From positions 124,001 to 188,000 of the forward strand of contig NZ_JAIPUS010000001.1 in assembly GCF_020055675.1 (NCBI RefSeq): a DNA stretch of 64,000 bases. The letters run 5' to 3'. Positions 1-8,654 of this stretch are shown here, in pieces. The translations under genes and the position numbers were made by a program. The notes under the pieces are model-generated. The model did not search any database, was not told the origin of the DNA, and worked only from the letters and a program-made list of their open reading frames with translations. Source of the DNA: Marivita sp. Its GTDB lineage: Bacteria > Pseudomonadota > Alphaproteobacteria > Rhodobacterales > Rhodobacteraceae. Position 1 is the stretch's first letter. Each line of letters starts with the position of its first letter.

Positions 1-330
1 TGTCAGCTTCATCGCGGTTGCCGCCCTCAGCAATCGGTCCATTCGGTCAACGGACACATCGGACACAACCGCGAGGGTCTCCACGGTTTGCGGTCCCTCC
101 ATCAGCCGGTGCAGAACCCGCAGCTCGACCAACGCAAAAAGAACCTGTGATTTGACAAAGCCCTGAACGATATCGAAAAGTTCGGCCCCGTCTTTGGCTG
201 CCATTCTACGGGTCAGCGCAAATGCGGAGGCCCAACGCTGAAATCCGGGTCGGGCGATCAGGCGCATGAAACGCGTGCGTAGATTGAAAGACGGACGGGG
301 CCGAACCGGCGTATCCGAGGCCAGGGCCAT
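1..330 (-). CDS. crtF: Hydroxyneurosporene O-methyltransferase CrtF, N-terminal part (runs off window start)
   Basis: Minus-strand frame open from ATG at 330 to the window edge (MALASDTPVRPRPSFNLRTRFMRLIARPGFQRWASAFALTRRMAAKDGAELFDIVQGFVKSQVLFALVELRVLHRLMEG...); position directly after crtE as in Rhodobacter crtEF. Confidence 0.85.
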   Translation of the reverse strand, partial: MALASDTPVRPRPSFNLRTRFMRLIARPGFQRWASAFALTRRMAAKDGAELFDIVQGFVKSQVLFALVELRVLHRLMEGPQTVETLAVVSDVSVDRMDRLLRAATAMKLT

Positions 331-331
331 T

Positions 332-1207
332 TTACCCTGCTTGGGCTGCGCTGTGGGCCGGAACCGGTGTCAGGCGTTCAGCCTGGAGCCGCACCATTTC
401 GGCCAGTTGCGCTTCGCCGGGGCAGGATGGAATGGATGAAATCGCCCCTGACAGAACATCCCGCAGGCGCGATTGCGCCCCGTCAACGCCAAGAACCGCA
501 ACCGCATTGGGTCTGCCATGCAGGTCATCCTGTCCAACGGGCTTGCCCAGCGCAGCGCTGTCATAAAGAGCATCCCGCAAATCATCAGCGACCTGGAAAG
601 CCTCGCCAATGCGAGCGCCCAGTTCGAACCAGGGTTCCTCGTCCTGGCCAGCCGCAATCGCCCCCATCTGCGTCGCTGCGATGAACAGCGCGCCGGTTTT
701 GGATCGGTGATAGGCCGACAGGTCGATCTTGCTTTCGCTTTCCCACCCCTGGCCGGCGCAAATGCCATGCGGCATTCCGGACTGACGAGTCAGCGTGCGG
801 ATCAAACGCACGGCCCGGTCCGGCGCATCCCCGGCCGCCATGGCCAGGACCTCGAACGCCAGGATGATGAGTGAATCGCCCGCCAGGACCGCAAGAGGCT
901 CGGAATAGGCCCGATGTACGGACGGTTTGCCCCGACGGATTTCCGCATCGTCGAAACAGGGAAGATCATCATGCACAAGGCTTGCGCAATGGATCAATTC
1001 GAGCGCGGCAGCAGCCGCATCCGTCACTTTGGGATTGTCATCCCCACAAGCCATTGCAACCGACATCAGGATCGTTGGGCGGATCCGCGCGCCGCCGGGT
1101 GTGCAGGCATAATATAACGCGTCCGACAGTTGTTCGGGAGGTGTTCCATCCTGTCCGATGCGAATAGCCGCTTCGACTGCGGCATTGATGCGGGTCTGTA
1201 GGTTCAT
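332..1207 (-). CDS. crtE: Geranylgeranyl diphosphate synthase CrtE
   Basis: Polyprenyl synthetase motifs LVHDDLPCFDDAEIRRG and FQVADDLRD; likely start MNLQTRI at 1207 rather than the upstream ORF start at 1282. Confidence 0.93.
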   Translation of the reverse strand: MNLQTRINAAVEAAIRIGQDGTPPEQLSDALYYACTPGGARIRPTILMSVAMACGDDNPKVTDAAAAALELIHCASLVHDDLPCFDDAEIRRGKPSVHRAYSEPLAVLAGDSLIILAFEVLAMAAGDAPDRAVRLIRTLTRQSGMPHGICAGQGWESESKIDLSAYHRSKTGALFIAATQMGAIAAGQDEEPWFELGARIGEAFQVADDLRDALYDSAALGKPVGQDDLHGRPNAVAVLGVDGAQSRLRDVLSGAISSIPSCPGEAQLAEMVRLQAERLTPVPAHSAAQAG

Positions 1208-1231
1208 CGAACACTCCCAAAAACAGTGTAT

Positions 1232-1249
1232 TGTCATCTTAAACTTACA
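1232..1249. promoter_or_regulatory. PpsR/CrtJ-type operator TGT-N12-ACA (crtE-crtD intergenic, site 1)
   Basis: Exact TGTcatcttaaacttACA. Confidence 0.75.
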
Positions 1250-1255
1250 CATTAG

Positions 1256-1273
1256 TGTAAACCATACTGGACA
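1256..1273. promoter_or_regulatory. PpsR/CrtJ-type operator TGT-N12-ACA (crtE-crtD intergenic, site 2)
   Basis: Exact TGTaaaccatactggACA, 6 bp from site 1. Confidence 0.75.
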
Positions 1274-1299
1274 CCTGACCAAAGCGAGTCAACAATTCG

Positions 1300-2874
1300 A
1301 TGATGAAAAAGCCAGATCACAGCTCTGACCGCGTTATTGTCATTGGCGCTGGGATCGGTGGATTGGCGGCGGCCCTGCCGCTTGTTCATCGCGGGTTCGA
1401 TGTAACGCTGCTGGAACAGCACGGCGCGCCGGGCGGCAAGATGCGACAGGTGAACGGCGTGGATGCCGGGCCAACCGTCCTGACCATGCTTGATGTTTTC
1501 GAAGCAGTGTTCGACGAAGTTGGCGAGGCGCTCCAAGACCATGTGAGCCTGATCCCGCAGCCGATCCTCGCCCGCCATTGGTGGCCCGACAGCGGCCCGC
1601 TGGACCTCTTCCCGAACCAGACCCAAAGCGCCGATGCGATCGAGGCGTTTGCGGGGCCAACGGCACGCACGGAGTTTACAAACTTCGCGCAACGCGCCGC
1701 GCGGTTGTTCGATGGGTTCCGCGACCCCATGATGCTGCGCCCGGAACCCAGGCTGAGCGCCTTGACCCTGCATGTCTTGCGGAATCCGAGGCTGATCCAG
1801 GATATGGGAGTGGGGCAAACGCTCGGACATCTCCTGAAAAACAGCTTTACCGATCCGCGCTTGCGGCAGCTCTTCGGACGTTACGCCACCTATGTCGGTG
1901 GGTCGCCGGATCGGTCGCCAGCGCTGCTTTCACTGATCTGGGACGCCGAAGCCCGCGGCGTCTGGTGCGTCAAAGGCGGGATGAGCGCGCTTGCCCGCGC
2001 CATGTCCGATTTGATCACGGCGCGGGGCGGTACCCTGCGAACGAATGTAAAAGTTCAAAGGATCGACGCCGCGTCCGGTGCTGTGTCCGGCGTCACGCTG
2101 GCATCGGGCGAAACGCTTTCTGCCGATCATGTCGTCTTCAATGGAGATCCGCGCGCGCTTGCGACAGGGCTTCTGGGCACCGACACGCGTCATACAGCCC
2201 AGATCACCACCAAACGCGCGCGCAGCCTTTCCGCAAATGTCTGGAGCTTTCATGCGGCCCCGTCCGACATCGATCTTTCCCATCACAACGTGGTCTTCTG
2301 TGACCCGTCCAGGACCGAGTTCGCGAAGATCGAAAAGGGGCAAATCCCGTCCGATCCCAGCCTCTACATTTGCGCCGAGGATCGCGGCCAGAACACAGCA
2401 CTGCCCGATATCGAACGGTTCGAGATCATCATGAACACCCCGCCGCTTACCCAGCGCGCGGCAACACCCGAGGATTACGAGATATGTCACAGTCGGACCT
2501 TCCCACGTCTGCGCAACTTCGGGCTGAGCTTCTCACCGGAGCCGGGGCCAGAGGCGCTGACCACGGCCAGGCGGTTCGACACGCTGTTTCCCGGCAGCAG
2601 CGGCTCCCTCTACGGGCAGACCCCACATGGAATGACCGCAGCGCTGGAACGGCCGACGGCGCGGACGCGGATCACGGGTCTATACCTCGCGGGGGGAGGG
2701 ACACATCCGGGGGCAGGCGTTCCAATGGCAGCGCTCTCCGGCAGGCACGCGGCCGCGGCGATCGTTGCGGACCGAACTTCAACCTCGCGGTCCCGAAAAA
2801 CGGATACGCATGGTGGTATGTCGACGGGATCAGCAACGACGGCACGCGGGCTGTCTCGGTCATCGGGTTCATAG
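1300..2874 (+). CDS. crtD: 1-hydroxycarotenoid 3,4-desaturase (methoxyneurosporene dehydrogenase) CrtD
   Basis: FAD-binding N-terminus VIVIGAGIGGLAAALPLVHRGFDVTLLEQHGAPGGKMRQ; C-terminal GLYLAGGGTHPGAGVPMAALSGRHAA; divergent from crtE. Confidence 0.92.
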   Translation: MMKKPDHSSDRVIVIGAGIGGLAAALPLVHRGFDVTLLEQHGAPGGKMRQVNGVDAGPTVLTMLDVFEAVFDEVGEALQDHVSLIPQPILARHWWPDSGPLDLFPNQTQSADAIEAFAGPTARTEFTNFAQRAARLFDGFRDPMMLRPEPRLSALTLHVLRNPRLIQDMGVGQTLGHLLKNSFTDPRLRQLFGRYATYVGGSPDRSPALLSLIWDAEARGVWCVKGGMSALARAMSDLITARGGTLRTNVKVQRIDAASGAVSGVTLASGETLSADHVVFNGDPRALATGLLGTDTRHTAQITTKRARSLSANVWSFHAAPSDIDLSHHNVVFCDPSRTEFAKIEKGQIPSDPSLYICAEDRGQNTALPDIERFEIIMNTPPLTQRAATPEDYEICHSRTFPRLRNFGLSFSPEPGPEALTTARRFDTLFPGSSGSLYGQTPHGMTAALERPTARTRITGLYLAGGGTHPGAGVPMAALSGRHAAAAIVADRTSTSRSRKTDTHGGMSTGSATTARGLSRSSGS

Positions 2875-3701
2875 GGTCGGTCTTTTCACCGTGGTACAGA
2901 TGGTCTGGCCGCAAGAACCCCGAGGACCACGTCTGCATCAATGTCGCGACCTATGGACCCGGTGGACGCTTTACGATGACGGATCGCGGGACCCCTGCCC
3001 TGCAGCAATCTGAAACCACGCTGACCGTCGGACCCTCTTCGATGACGTGGGAAAACGACAAACTGGTGATCGACGTGGACGAGGTGTCTGGTCCGCCGAT
3101 CATCAGCCGCGTGCGCGGCACAATCACCGTCACGCCAAGCGCTATCACCGATGTCGAGCTTGCCCTGACCGACGACGGCGCGCATATCTGGCGGCCATTC
3201 GGTCCAGTCTCGGGGATTTCGGTTGGTCTGGAGGCCCCGGGATGGACATGGGAAGGGCACGGATATTTCGACGCGAATTTCGGCACACGCGCGCTCGAGG
3301 AGGATTTCACCTATTGGACCTGGGGCCGTTACCCGGCACAGCGCGGAAGCACCTGTTTCTACGACGCGACACGGTTGGATGGATCGACGCTTGGCGCCGG
3401 CTTTCACTTTGACAGCGACGGCGCCGCCTCTGAACCCGATTTGCCACCGAAGACAAAGTTCAAACGATCACTTTGGGCGGTGAAACGGGAAACGCGCAGC
3501 GATCCGGGGTATCAGCCACGACAGGTGATGAACATGCTCGACGCGCCGTTCTATTCCCGGTCGATGGTAGAAACCAGACTGGATGGTGAAGCAACAGTCG
3601 GGGTACATGAAGCGCTGGACCTGAAACGGTTCCGCTCTCCGTTGCTGAAACCTATGCTCGCGATGCGCGTCCCGCGCCGCCGAAACTGGAGTTTCGATTA
3701 G
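2700..3701 (+). CDS. crtC: Hydroxyneurosporene synthase / carotenoid 1,2-hydratase CrtC (start uncertain)
   Basis: Frame-3 ORF with GYAWWYVDGISNDGTRAVSVIGFIGSVFSPWYRW and INVATYGPGGRFTMTDRG; position after crtD. No in-frame ATG/GTG/TTG close to the expected N-terminus, so the start coordinate is approximate. Confidence 0.85.
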   Translation, partial: DTSGGRRSNGSALRQARGRGDRCGPNFNLAVPKNGYAWWYVDGISNDGTRAVSVIGFIGSVFSPWYRWSGRKNPEDHVCINVATYGPGGRFTMTDRGTPALQQSETTLTVGPSSMTWENDKLVIDVDEVSGPPIISRVRGTITVTPSAITDVELALTDDGAHIWRPFGPVSGISVGLEAPGWTWEGHGYFDANFGTRALEEDFTYWTWGRYPAQRGSTCFYDATRLDGSTLGAGFHFDSDGAASEPDLPPKTKFKRSLWAVKRETRSDPGYQPRQVMNMLDAPFYSRSMVETRLDGEATVGVHEALDLKRFRSPLLKPMLAMRVPRRRNWSFD

Positions 3702-3748
3702 CGCGTTGCGTGAACACACGTTACCGCGACAGGTTTTGGCCTCACACC

Positions 3749-4231
3749 CTAAGACGCAGCCGTTCCACCTTCTTTGGCCTCGTCGGGGTTGAGTCGCCAG
3801 ACGCTGGCATTCAATGCCCCGGCAATCGTGACCCAGACCAAATACGGGATGAACAAAAATCCCGCGATCAGATCGACCTGGAACAGCGCCCAGATGGTCG
3901 CCGCCACCGACAGCCACAGCGCGGACAGGACGATCATTCCCAGTTTGATCCACTTCAATCCGAAAAAAACCGGTGTCCAAAGGCCGTTAAGCGCAATCTG
4001 TAACGCCCAGAACGCCATCGCCAGGCCATTGTCCGGCAAAAGTGCGACCCGCGCACCCGCCACTGCCATGCACAGGTAAAGCGTCGTCCACGTCACGGGA
4101 AAGGCCCAGTCGGGTGGTGTCCATGAGGGTTTGTTCAGGTTGCGGTACCAAGATCCGGGCGAAAACAGGGCCCCGGTGGACCCCGCAGCAAGGCAGGCAA
4201 CAAGAAAAATGAGGAACAGGACCCAGAACAT
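3749..4231 (-). CDS. tspO: TspO/MBR family tryptophan-rich sensory protein
   Basis: LNKPSWTPPDWAFPVTWTTLY...WALQIALNGLWTPVFFGLK motif; located between crtB and crtC as in Rhodobacter. Confidence 0.92.
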   Translation of the reverse strand: MFWVLFLIFLVACLAAGSTGALFSPGSWYRNLNKPSWTPPDWAFPVTWTTLYLCMAVAGARVALLPDNGLAMAFWALQIALNGLWTPVFFGLKWIKLGMIVLSALWLSVAATIWALFQVDLIAGFLFIPYLVWVTIAGALNASVWRLNPDEAKEGGTAAS

Positions 4232-4249
4232 TCGGTTTACGTAAACCGA
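4232..4249. repeat. Perfect 18-bp palindrome TCGGTTTACGTAAACCGA at the crtB stop / tspO start junction
   Basis: Sequence equals its reverse complement; covers the crtB stop codon and abuts the tspO ATG. Confidence 0.8.
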
Positions 4250-5277
4250 CCCTCGGCACCTTGCAAGGCATCGCGCTGATCTCTTTCCCGCTGGGCCACT
4301 TGGGACAGCGCCTCGAAAACCGCGTCGGACCTTGATCGACGCTCGGTGCCCTGCCCTGCTGCATGCACGAGAAACTCGGTCTCGGGCAAGCTACGGGCAT
4401 AAAGAACGGCGGATCGCGGCATCACCATGGTTGTCGCCGCCTTCGCGGCGGAGGCCGCAACCCAACCGAGCTTCTGCGCTTTCGACGTGTGTGCGCGTGC
4501 CGAGATCGAATCGTACCCGCCGCGCTGCACCTGCCCGCCAATACCGGCATAGATAAATCGCGCCGCGTAGATGCCGGTGCGCGAGGACAGCGGGAGCGCC
4601 GCGACCCCGGCCTCGGAGCGCATGTAAAGACGGTTCGCCTGCATCACGAGCCGTCGTGTCATCTGGCGGATCGCCTTTGTCGGTTTCGGGTCGGCAAGAA
4701 ACGCATCCACATCAATTCCCGCTTCGCCAAGCCACTCCAACGGCAGGTAAATCCGCCCCTCGAGGGCGTCTTCGCCGATGTCGCGCGCTATATTGGTCAG
4801 CTGCATCGCCACACCCAGATCGGCGGCGCGGGCCAGGGCGTTCGGATCGCGGACGCGCATCAGAACGCACATCATCACACCGACGGCAGATGCCACACGC
4901 GCCGAATAATCGAAAAGGTCGGACAGTGTGTCGTAACGCCGGCCCATCGCGTCCCACGCCAATCCCTCGAGAAGCGCATCCGGCAAGGCGCGCGGCATCT
5001 CGAAGTCTTCGACCACGCGCGCAAAAGCCCGGTCTGGCGCGGCGTTGTCAGGGCAGCCGTTATAAATCCGTTCCAGACGGTCCTGAAGTCGCAGAACCGC
5101 CGCGGCCTTATGTTGTTGCAGATCAACCGCGTCATCCGCCAATCTGCAGAAGGCATAAAGCGCAAGGGATGGATCGCGTACATTATCCGGCAACAGGCGC
5201 GAGGCCATGTGAAAGGACAGCGATCCATGGCGGATCGCCTCGCGGCAGGCGTCGATATCGCTCTGCGCAGAGCTCAT
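4237..5277 (-). CDS. crtB: Phytoene synthase CrtB
   Basis: MSSAQSDIDACREAIRHGSLSFHMASRLLP, YAFCRLADDAVD, GVAMQLTNIARDIGEDALEGRIYLPLEWL; ATGA overlap with crtI stop. Confidence 0.95.
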   Translation of the reverse strand: MSSAQSDIDACREAIRHGSLSFHMASRLLPDNVRDPSLALYAFCRLADDAVDLQQHKAAAVLRLQDRLERIYNGCPDNAAPDRAFARVVEDFEMPRALPDALLEGLAWDAMGRRYDTLSDLFDYSARVASAVGVMMCVLMRVRDPNALARAADLGVAMQLTNIARDIGEDALEGRIYLPLEWLGEAGIDVDAFLADPKPTKAIRQMTRRLVMQANRLYMRSEAGVAALPLSSRTGIYAARFIYAGIGGQVQRGGYDSISARAHTSKAQKLGWVAASAAKAATTMVMPRSAVLYARSLPETEFLVHAAGQGTERRSRSDAVFEALSQVAQRERDQRDALQGAEGRFT

Positions 5278-6824
5278 CCCCGCACCAGGGCGGGATCGGG
5301 AACCAATTGCGCCAGAACCTCGGCCGAGGAAATCACACCTGGCAGCCCTGCACCCGGATGGGTGCCTGCCCCGGTCAGGAACAACCCGTCCAGTTCCTCG
5401 CTCACATTGTGCGGCCGGAACCACGCGCTTTGCAGAATACGGGGTTCGATGGAAAAGCCCGTGCCATGCGGCGACATGTACCTGTCCTTGAAGGTCTCCG
5501 GGGTGAACACCTCGCTTGCGGTGACACGGCTTGCGAAGCCGGGAAGCAATTGATCCTCCAATGTCTTGGTCAGGCGAACACGATATTCGCGCTCCAGCTC
5601 CTCCCAATTGGCGGCGTCCTCGTGACCCAGATGCGGAACCGGGCTGAGGATATAGAACGTGTCGTCCCCCTCTGGCGCCGCGCTGGGGTCGGTCACCGTG
5701 GGACGGTGAACATAAAGGGAATAATCCTCGGGCACAGCGCCCTTCTTGAATATGTCTTGGACAAGACCGCGATAGCGTGGCCCGTTCAGGATTGTGTGGT
5801 GGCCCACATCCTTCCACATGTCGCGGGTGCCCTTGGTGCCGAAATACCAGACATAAAGCCCCATCGACCAGCGCCGCGACTTGAGCTTCTTCGGGGTCCA
5901 GCGTTTGCGTTTTTGGTTGCGCAGCAGGTGGTCATAAGTAAACCCGGCATCTGCGTTCGAGACAACGATATCGGCGGTCAGGACCTCCCCCGACGCCAGT
6001 TTGACACCCCGTGCCCGCCGGTTCTTGACAAGGATCTCGTCGACCTCGGTCTCCATCCGCAGGCTGCCGCCCTGGTCGGTGATGATCTCGGCCATGTTTT
6101 CGGCAATCGCAGCAACACCGCCCATCGCGTAATGGACCCCGAATTCCTTTTCGAGATGCGAAACAAGAATATACATCGAGGTCACGTTGAACGGATCGCC
6201 GCCGATGAACAGCGGATGGAACGACAGCGCCATCCGCAGCCGCTCATCCTTTACGCGTTTTGCGGCATGGGCATAGACCGACCGATCCGCGCGCAGCATC
6301 GCAAAACGCGGCAAGACACGAATCAGATCGATCAGCTTGTGCATCGAGCGCCGGCCCAGATCTTCGAACCCGAACCAATAGCGTTCCTCGCTGTCGCGCA
6401 AGAACCGGTCATACCCATCGACATCGTCAGGGGACAAGCGCCGCACCTCTTCGCGCATTGCAGCGGTGTTCTGTCGCGCGGTGAATTTCGATCCATCCGG
6501 CCACCGGATTTCATAGAAGGGGTCCAACGGGCGGAGGTCCACTTCCTTGTGGAAATCACGCCCACAAGCGGCCCATAACTCCTTGAAAATCTGCGGAACG
6601 GTGACGATCGTCGGCCCCAGATCAAAGCGATGGCCATCCTTCCAGATGCACGATCCGCGGCCCCCCGGCACGTCCAGTTTGTCAATCACTGTCACGCGGT
6701 AACCAAGCGCGCCCAATCGCATGGCCGAGGCAAGGCCCCCCAAACCGGCGCCAATCACGATGGCATGGGCCGATGTCAGCTTGTCAGAATGAGCCGCGAG
6801 GGCGGTATCGAGTTTTGTCATCAT
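5274..6824 (-). CDS. crtI: Phytoene desaturase CrtI
   Basis: AIVIGAGLGGLASAMRLGALGYRVTVIDKLDVPGGRGSC...HRFDLGPTIVT...GLFLTGAGTHPGAGLPGVISSAEV; start MMTKLDTA taken at 6824. Confidence 0.95.
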   Translation of the reverse strand: MMTKLDTALAAHSDKLTSAHAIVIGAGLGGLASAMRLGALGYRVTVIDKLDVPGGRGSCIWKDGHRFDLGPTIVTVPQIFKELWAACGRDFHKEVDLRPLDPFYEIRWPDGSKFTARQNTAAMREEVRRLSPDDVDGYDRFLRDSEERYWFGFEDLGRRSMHKLIDLIRVLPRFAMLRADRSVYAHAAKRVKDERLRMALSFHPLFIGGDPFNVTSMYILVSHLEKEFGVHYAMGGVAAIAENMAEIITDQGGSLRMETEVDEILVKNRRARGVKLASGEVLTADIVVSNADAGFTYDHLLRNQKRKRWTPKKLKSRRWSMGLYVWYFGTKGTRDMWKDVGHHTILNGPRYRGLVQDIFKKGAVPEDYSLYVHRPTVTDPSAAPEGDDTFYILSPVPHLGHEDAANWEELEREYRVRLTKTLEDQLLPGFASRVTASEVFTPETFKDRYMSPHGTGFSIEPRILQSAWFRPHNVSEELDGLFLTGAGTHPGAGLPGVISSAEVLAQLVPDPALVRG

Positions 6825-6839
6825 AGGTCCATGATATAC

Positions 6840-6857
6840 TGTCAACTTTACTTTACA
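6840..6857. promoter_or_regulatory. PpsR/CrtJ-type operator TGT-N12-ACA, crtI-proximal
   Basis: Exact TGTcaactttactttACA in the crtI-crtA divergent intergenic region. Confidence 0.72.
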
Positions 6858-6913
6858 ATAATAGCCAGCAAAATGTATCAAAAAATTATGATCTTCCCTC
6901 ATTCTGTGAAATG

Positions 6914-6931
6914 TGTCAGATTAAGTTTACA
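6914..6931. promoter_or_regulatory. PpsR/CrtJ-type operator TGT-N12-ACA, crtA-proximal
   Basis: Exact TGTcagattaagtttACA just upstream of the crtA start. Confidence 0.72.
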
Positions 6932-6945
6932 CTATGGGAACCGAA

Positions 6946-7653
6946 ATGCAGACCGTAAGCCTGAGCTTTTACCGCTTTGCCGCACCGTTATCGCGGATGT
7001 GGGCGCTCGGTATGATGGGCGCAGCCCGTCTGTCCTTGCCGCGAATCGACGGACTCCAATTCTGGAAGTTGTGCGGGTCCGGCACCGGAGAAGGGTTCAC
7101 ACCCATTCCCAATACCGCCGTTTACGCGATCCTCACGGTGTGGCCCGATCTTGCCCGCGCGCGCGACGCGATCGTCAACGAACCCCTGTTCACCCGCTAC
7201 CGCGCAAGGGCCGATGAGCATTGGACCGTGTTTCTCACACCCTATTCGGCCCGCGGTGCGTGGTCCGGACAAACCCCGTTTATCGAGGAATCACCCGCGC
7301 CAACCGGCCCCATCGCTGCGTTGACCCGTGCAACCGTGCGTCCCGGCGTTGCCGCGCAGTTCTGGAAGCGCGTGCCGGATATCAGCGGCGTGATCGGATC
7401 GGATCCCAACGTCCTGTTCAAGATCGGCATCGGCGAGATACCACTTCTGCAACAGATCACCTTTTCCATCTGGCCGGATTCCCGCTCCATGGCGCAATTC
7501 GCCCGCGACAACGGCCCCCATGCCAACGCCATTCGCGCCGTGCGAGATGGCAAATGGTTCCGCGAAGAGCTTTATGCCCGCTTCCGAGTCACCGATGAGC
7601 TTGGCAGCTGGGACGGCCAATCTCCCCGCATTCTCAAGGACATCGCTGCATGA
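6946..7653 (+). CDS. crtA: Spheroidene monooxygenase CrtA
   Basis: MQTVSLSFYRFAAPLSRMWALGMMGAARLSLPRIDGLQFWKLCGSGTGEGFTP; adjacent to bchI. An upstream ATG at 6934 is also possible. Confidence 0.92.
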   Translation: MQTVSLSFYRFAAPLSRMWALGMMGAARLSLPRIDGLQFWKLCGSGTGEGFTPIPNTAVYAILTVWPDLARARDAIVNEPLFTRYRARADEHWTVFLTPYSARGAWSGQTPFIEESPAPTGPIAALTRATVRPGVAAQFWKRVPDISGVIGSDPNVLFKIGIGEIPLLQQITFSIWPDSRSMAQFARDNGPHANAIRAVRDGKWFREELYARFRVTDELGSWDGQSPRILKDIAA

Positions 7654-8654
7654 GACATTCCTTCCCCTTCTCGGCCATCGTTGGACAGGACCAGATGAAG
7701 CTGGCCATGATCCTCACCGCCATCGACCCCGGCATCGGCGGTGTTCTGGTATTTGGCGACCGGGGCACCGGCAAATCCACCGCGGTGCGCGGGCTCGCGG
7801 CGCTGCTTCCGCCGATCACCAAGCTGGAAGGCAGCGTCACCAATGCCGAAACGCAGGACGACATGCCCGCCTGGGCAGAGCCTGTTTCCGGCGCCTCGAT
7901 CAGCGCACCGACGCCGGTGGTCGACCTGCCCCTGGGCACAACCGAGGATCGCCTTGTCGGCGCGCTGGATATCGAACGCGCGCTCAGCCGGGGGGAAAAG
8001 GCGTTTGAACCCGGTCTGCTGGCCAAGGCCAATCGTGGCTATCTTTATATCGACGAGGTGAACCTCCTGGAGGATCACCTCGTCGATTTGCTGCTGGACG
8101 TCGCACAATCGGGCGAGAACGTGATCGAACGCGAAGGTCTGTCCGTGCGCCACGACGCGCGCTTCGTGCTGGTGGGCTCTGGCAACCCTGAAGAGGGCGA
8201 ATTGCGTCCGCAACTCTTGGACCGGTTTGGCCTTTCGGTCGAGGTGCGGTCGCCTGACGACATTGATGAACGGGTCGAAGTGATCCGCCGCCGTGCCGCG
8301 TTCGACACCAACCCGGATGCCTTTGTCGAAAAATGGTCCGTCGAAGATACCAGGATCCGCGATGCGATCCTGGCCGCCCGCGCCGTGTTGGCTTCAACCG
8401 ACGCGCCGGACGCCACGTTGCGCGATTGCGCCGGCCTGTGTGTTGCCATCGGTTCCGACGGCTTGCGCGGCGAGCTCACGCTGCTGCGCGCCGCCCGTGC
8501 GCTGGCCGCGTATCAAGGAAGCGACAAGGTCACGCGAGATCATCTTCGCGCAGTCGCCTCCATGGCCCTCAGCCACCGCTTGCGGCGCGATCCGCTCGAC
8601 GATGCCGGCTCATCCACCCGCGTCGACCGCACGGTCGAGGAAGTCTTTGCATGA
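7650..8654 (+). CDS. bchI: Magnesium chelatase ATPase subunit I BchI
   Basis: FPFSAIVGQDQMKLAMILTAIDPGIGGVLVFGDRGTGKSTAVRGLAALLP; ATGA overlaps with crtA and bchD. Confidence 0.97.
   Translation: MRHSFPFSAIVGQDQMKLAMILTAIDPGIGGVLVFGDRGTGKSTAVRGLAALLPPITKLEGSVTNAETQDDMPAWAEPVSGASISAPTPVVDLPLGTTEDRLVGALDIERALSRGEKAFEPGLLAKANRGYLYIDEVNLLEDHLVDLLLDVAQSGENVIEREGLSVRHDARFVLVGSGNPEEGELRPQLLDRFGLSVEVRSPDDIDERVEVIRRRAAFDTNPDAFVEKWSVEDTRIRDAILAARAVLASTDAPDATLRDCAGLCVAIGSDGLRGELTLLRAARALAAYQGSDKVTRDHLRAVASMALSHRLRRDPLDDAGSSTRVDRTVEEVFA

Noticed and set aside
4656-6578. 640-aa plus-strand ORF
   Set aside because: Antisense shadow of crtI/crtB in high-GC DNA; low-complexity Arg/Pro-rich translation and conserved proteins on the other strand.
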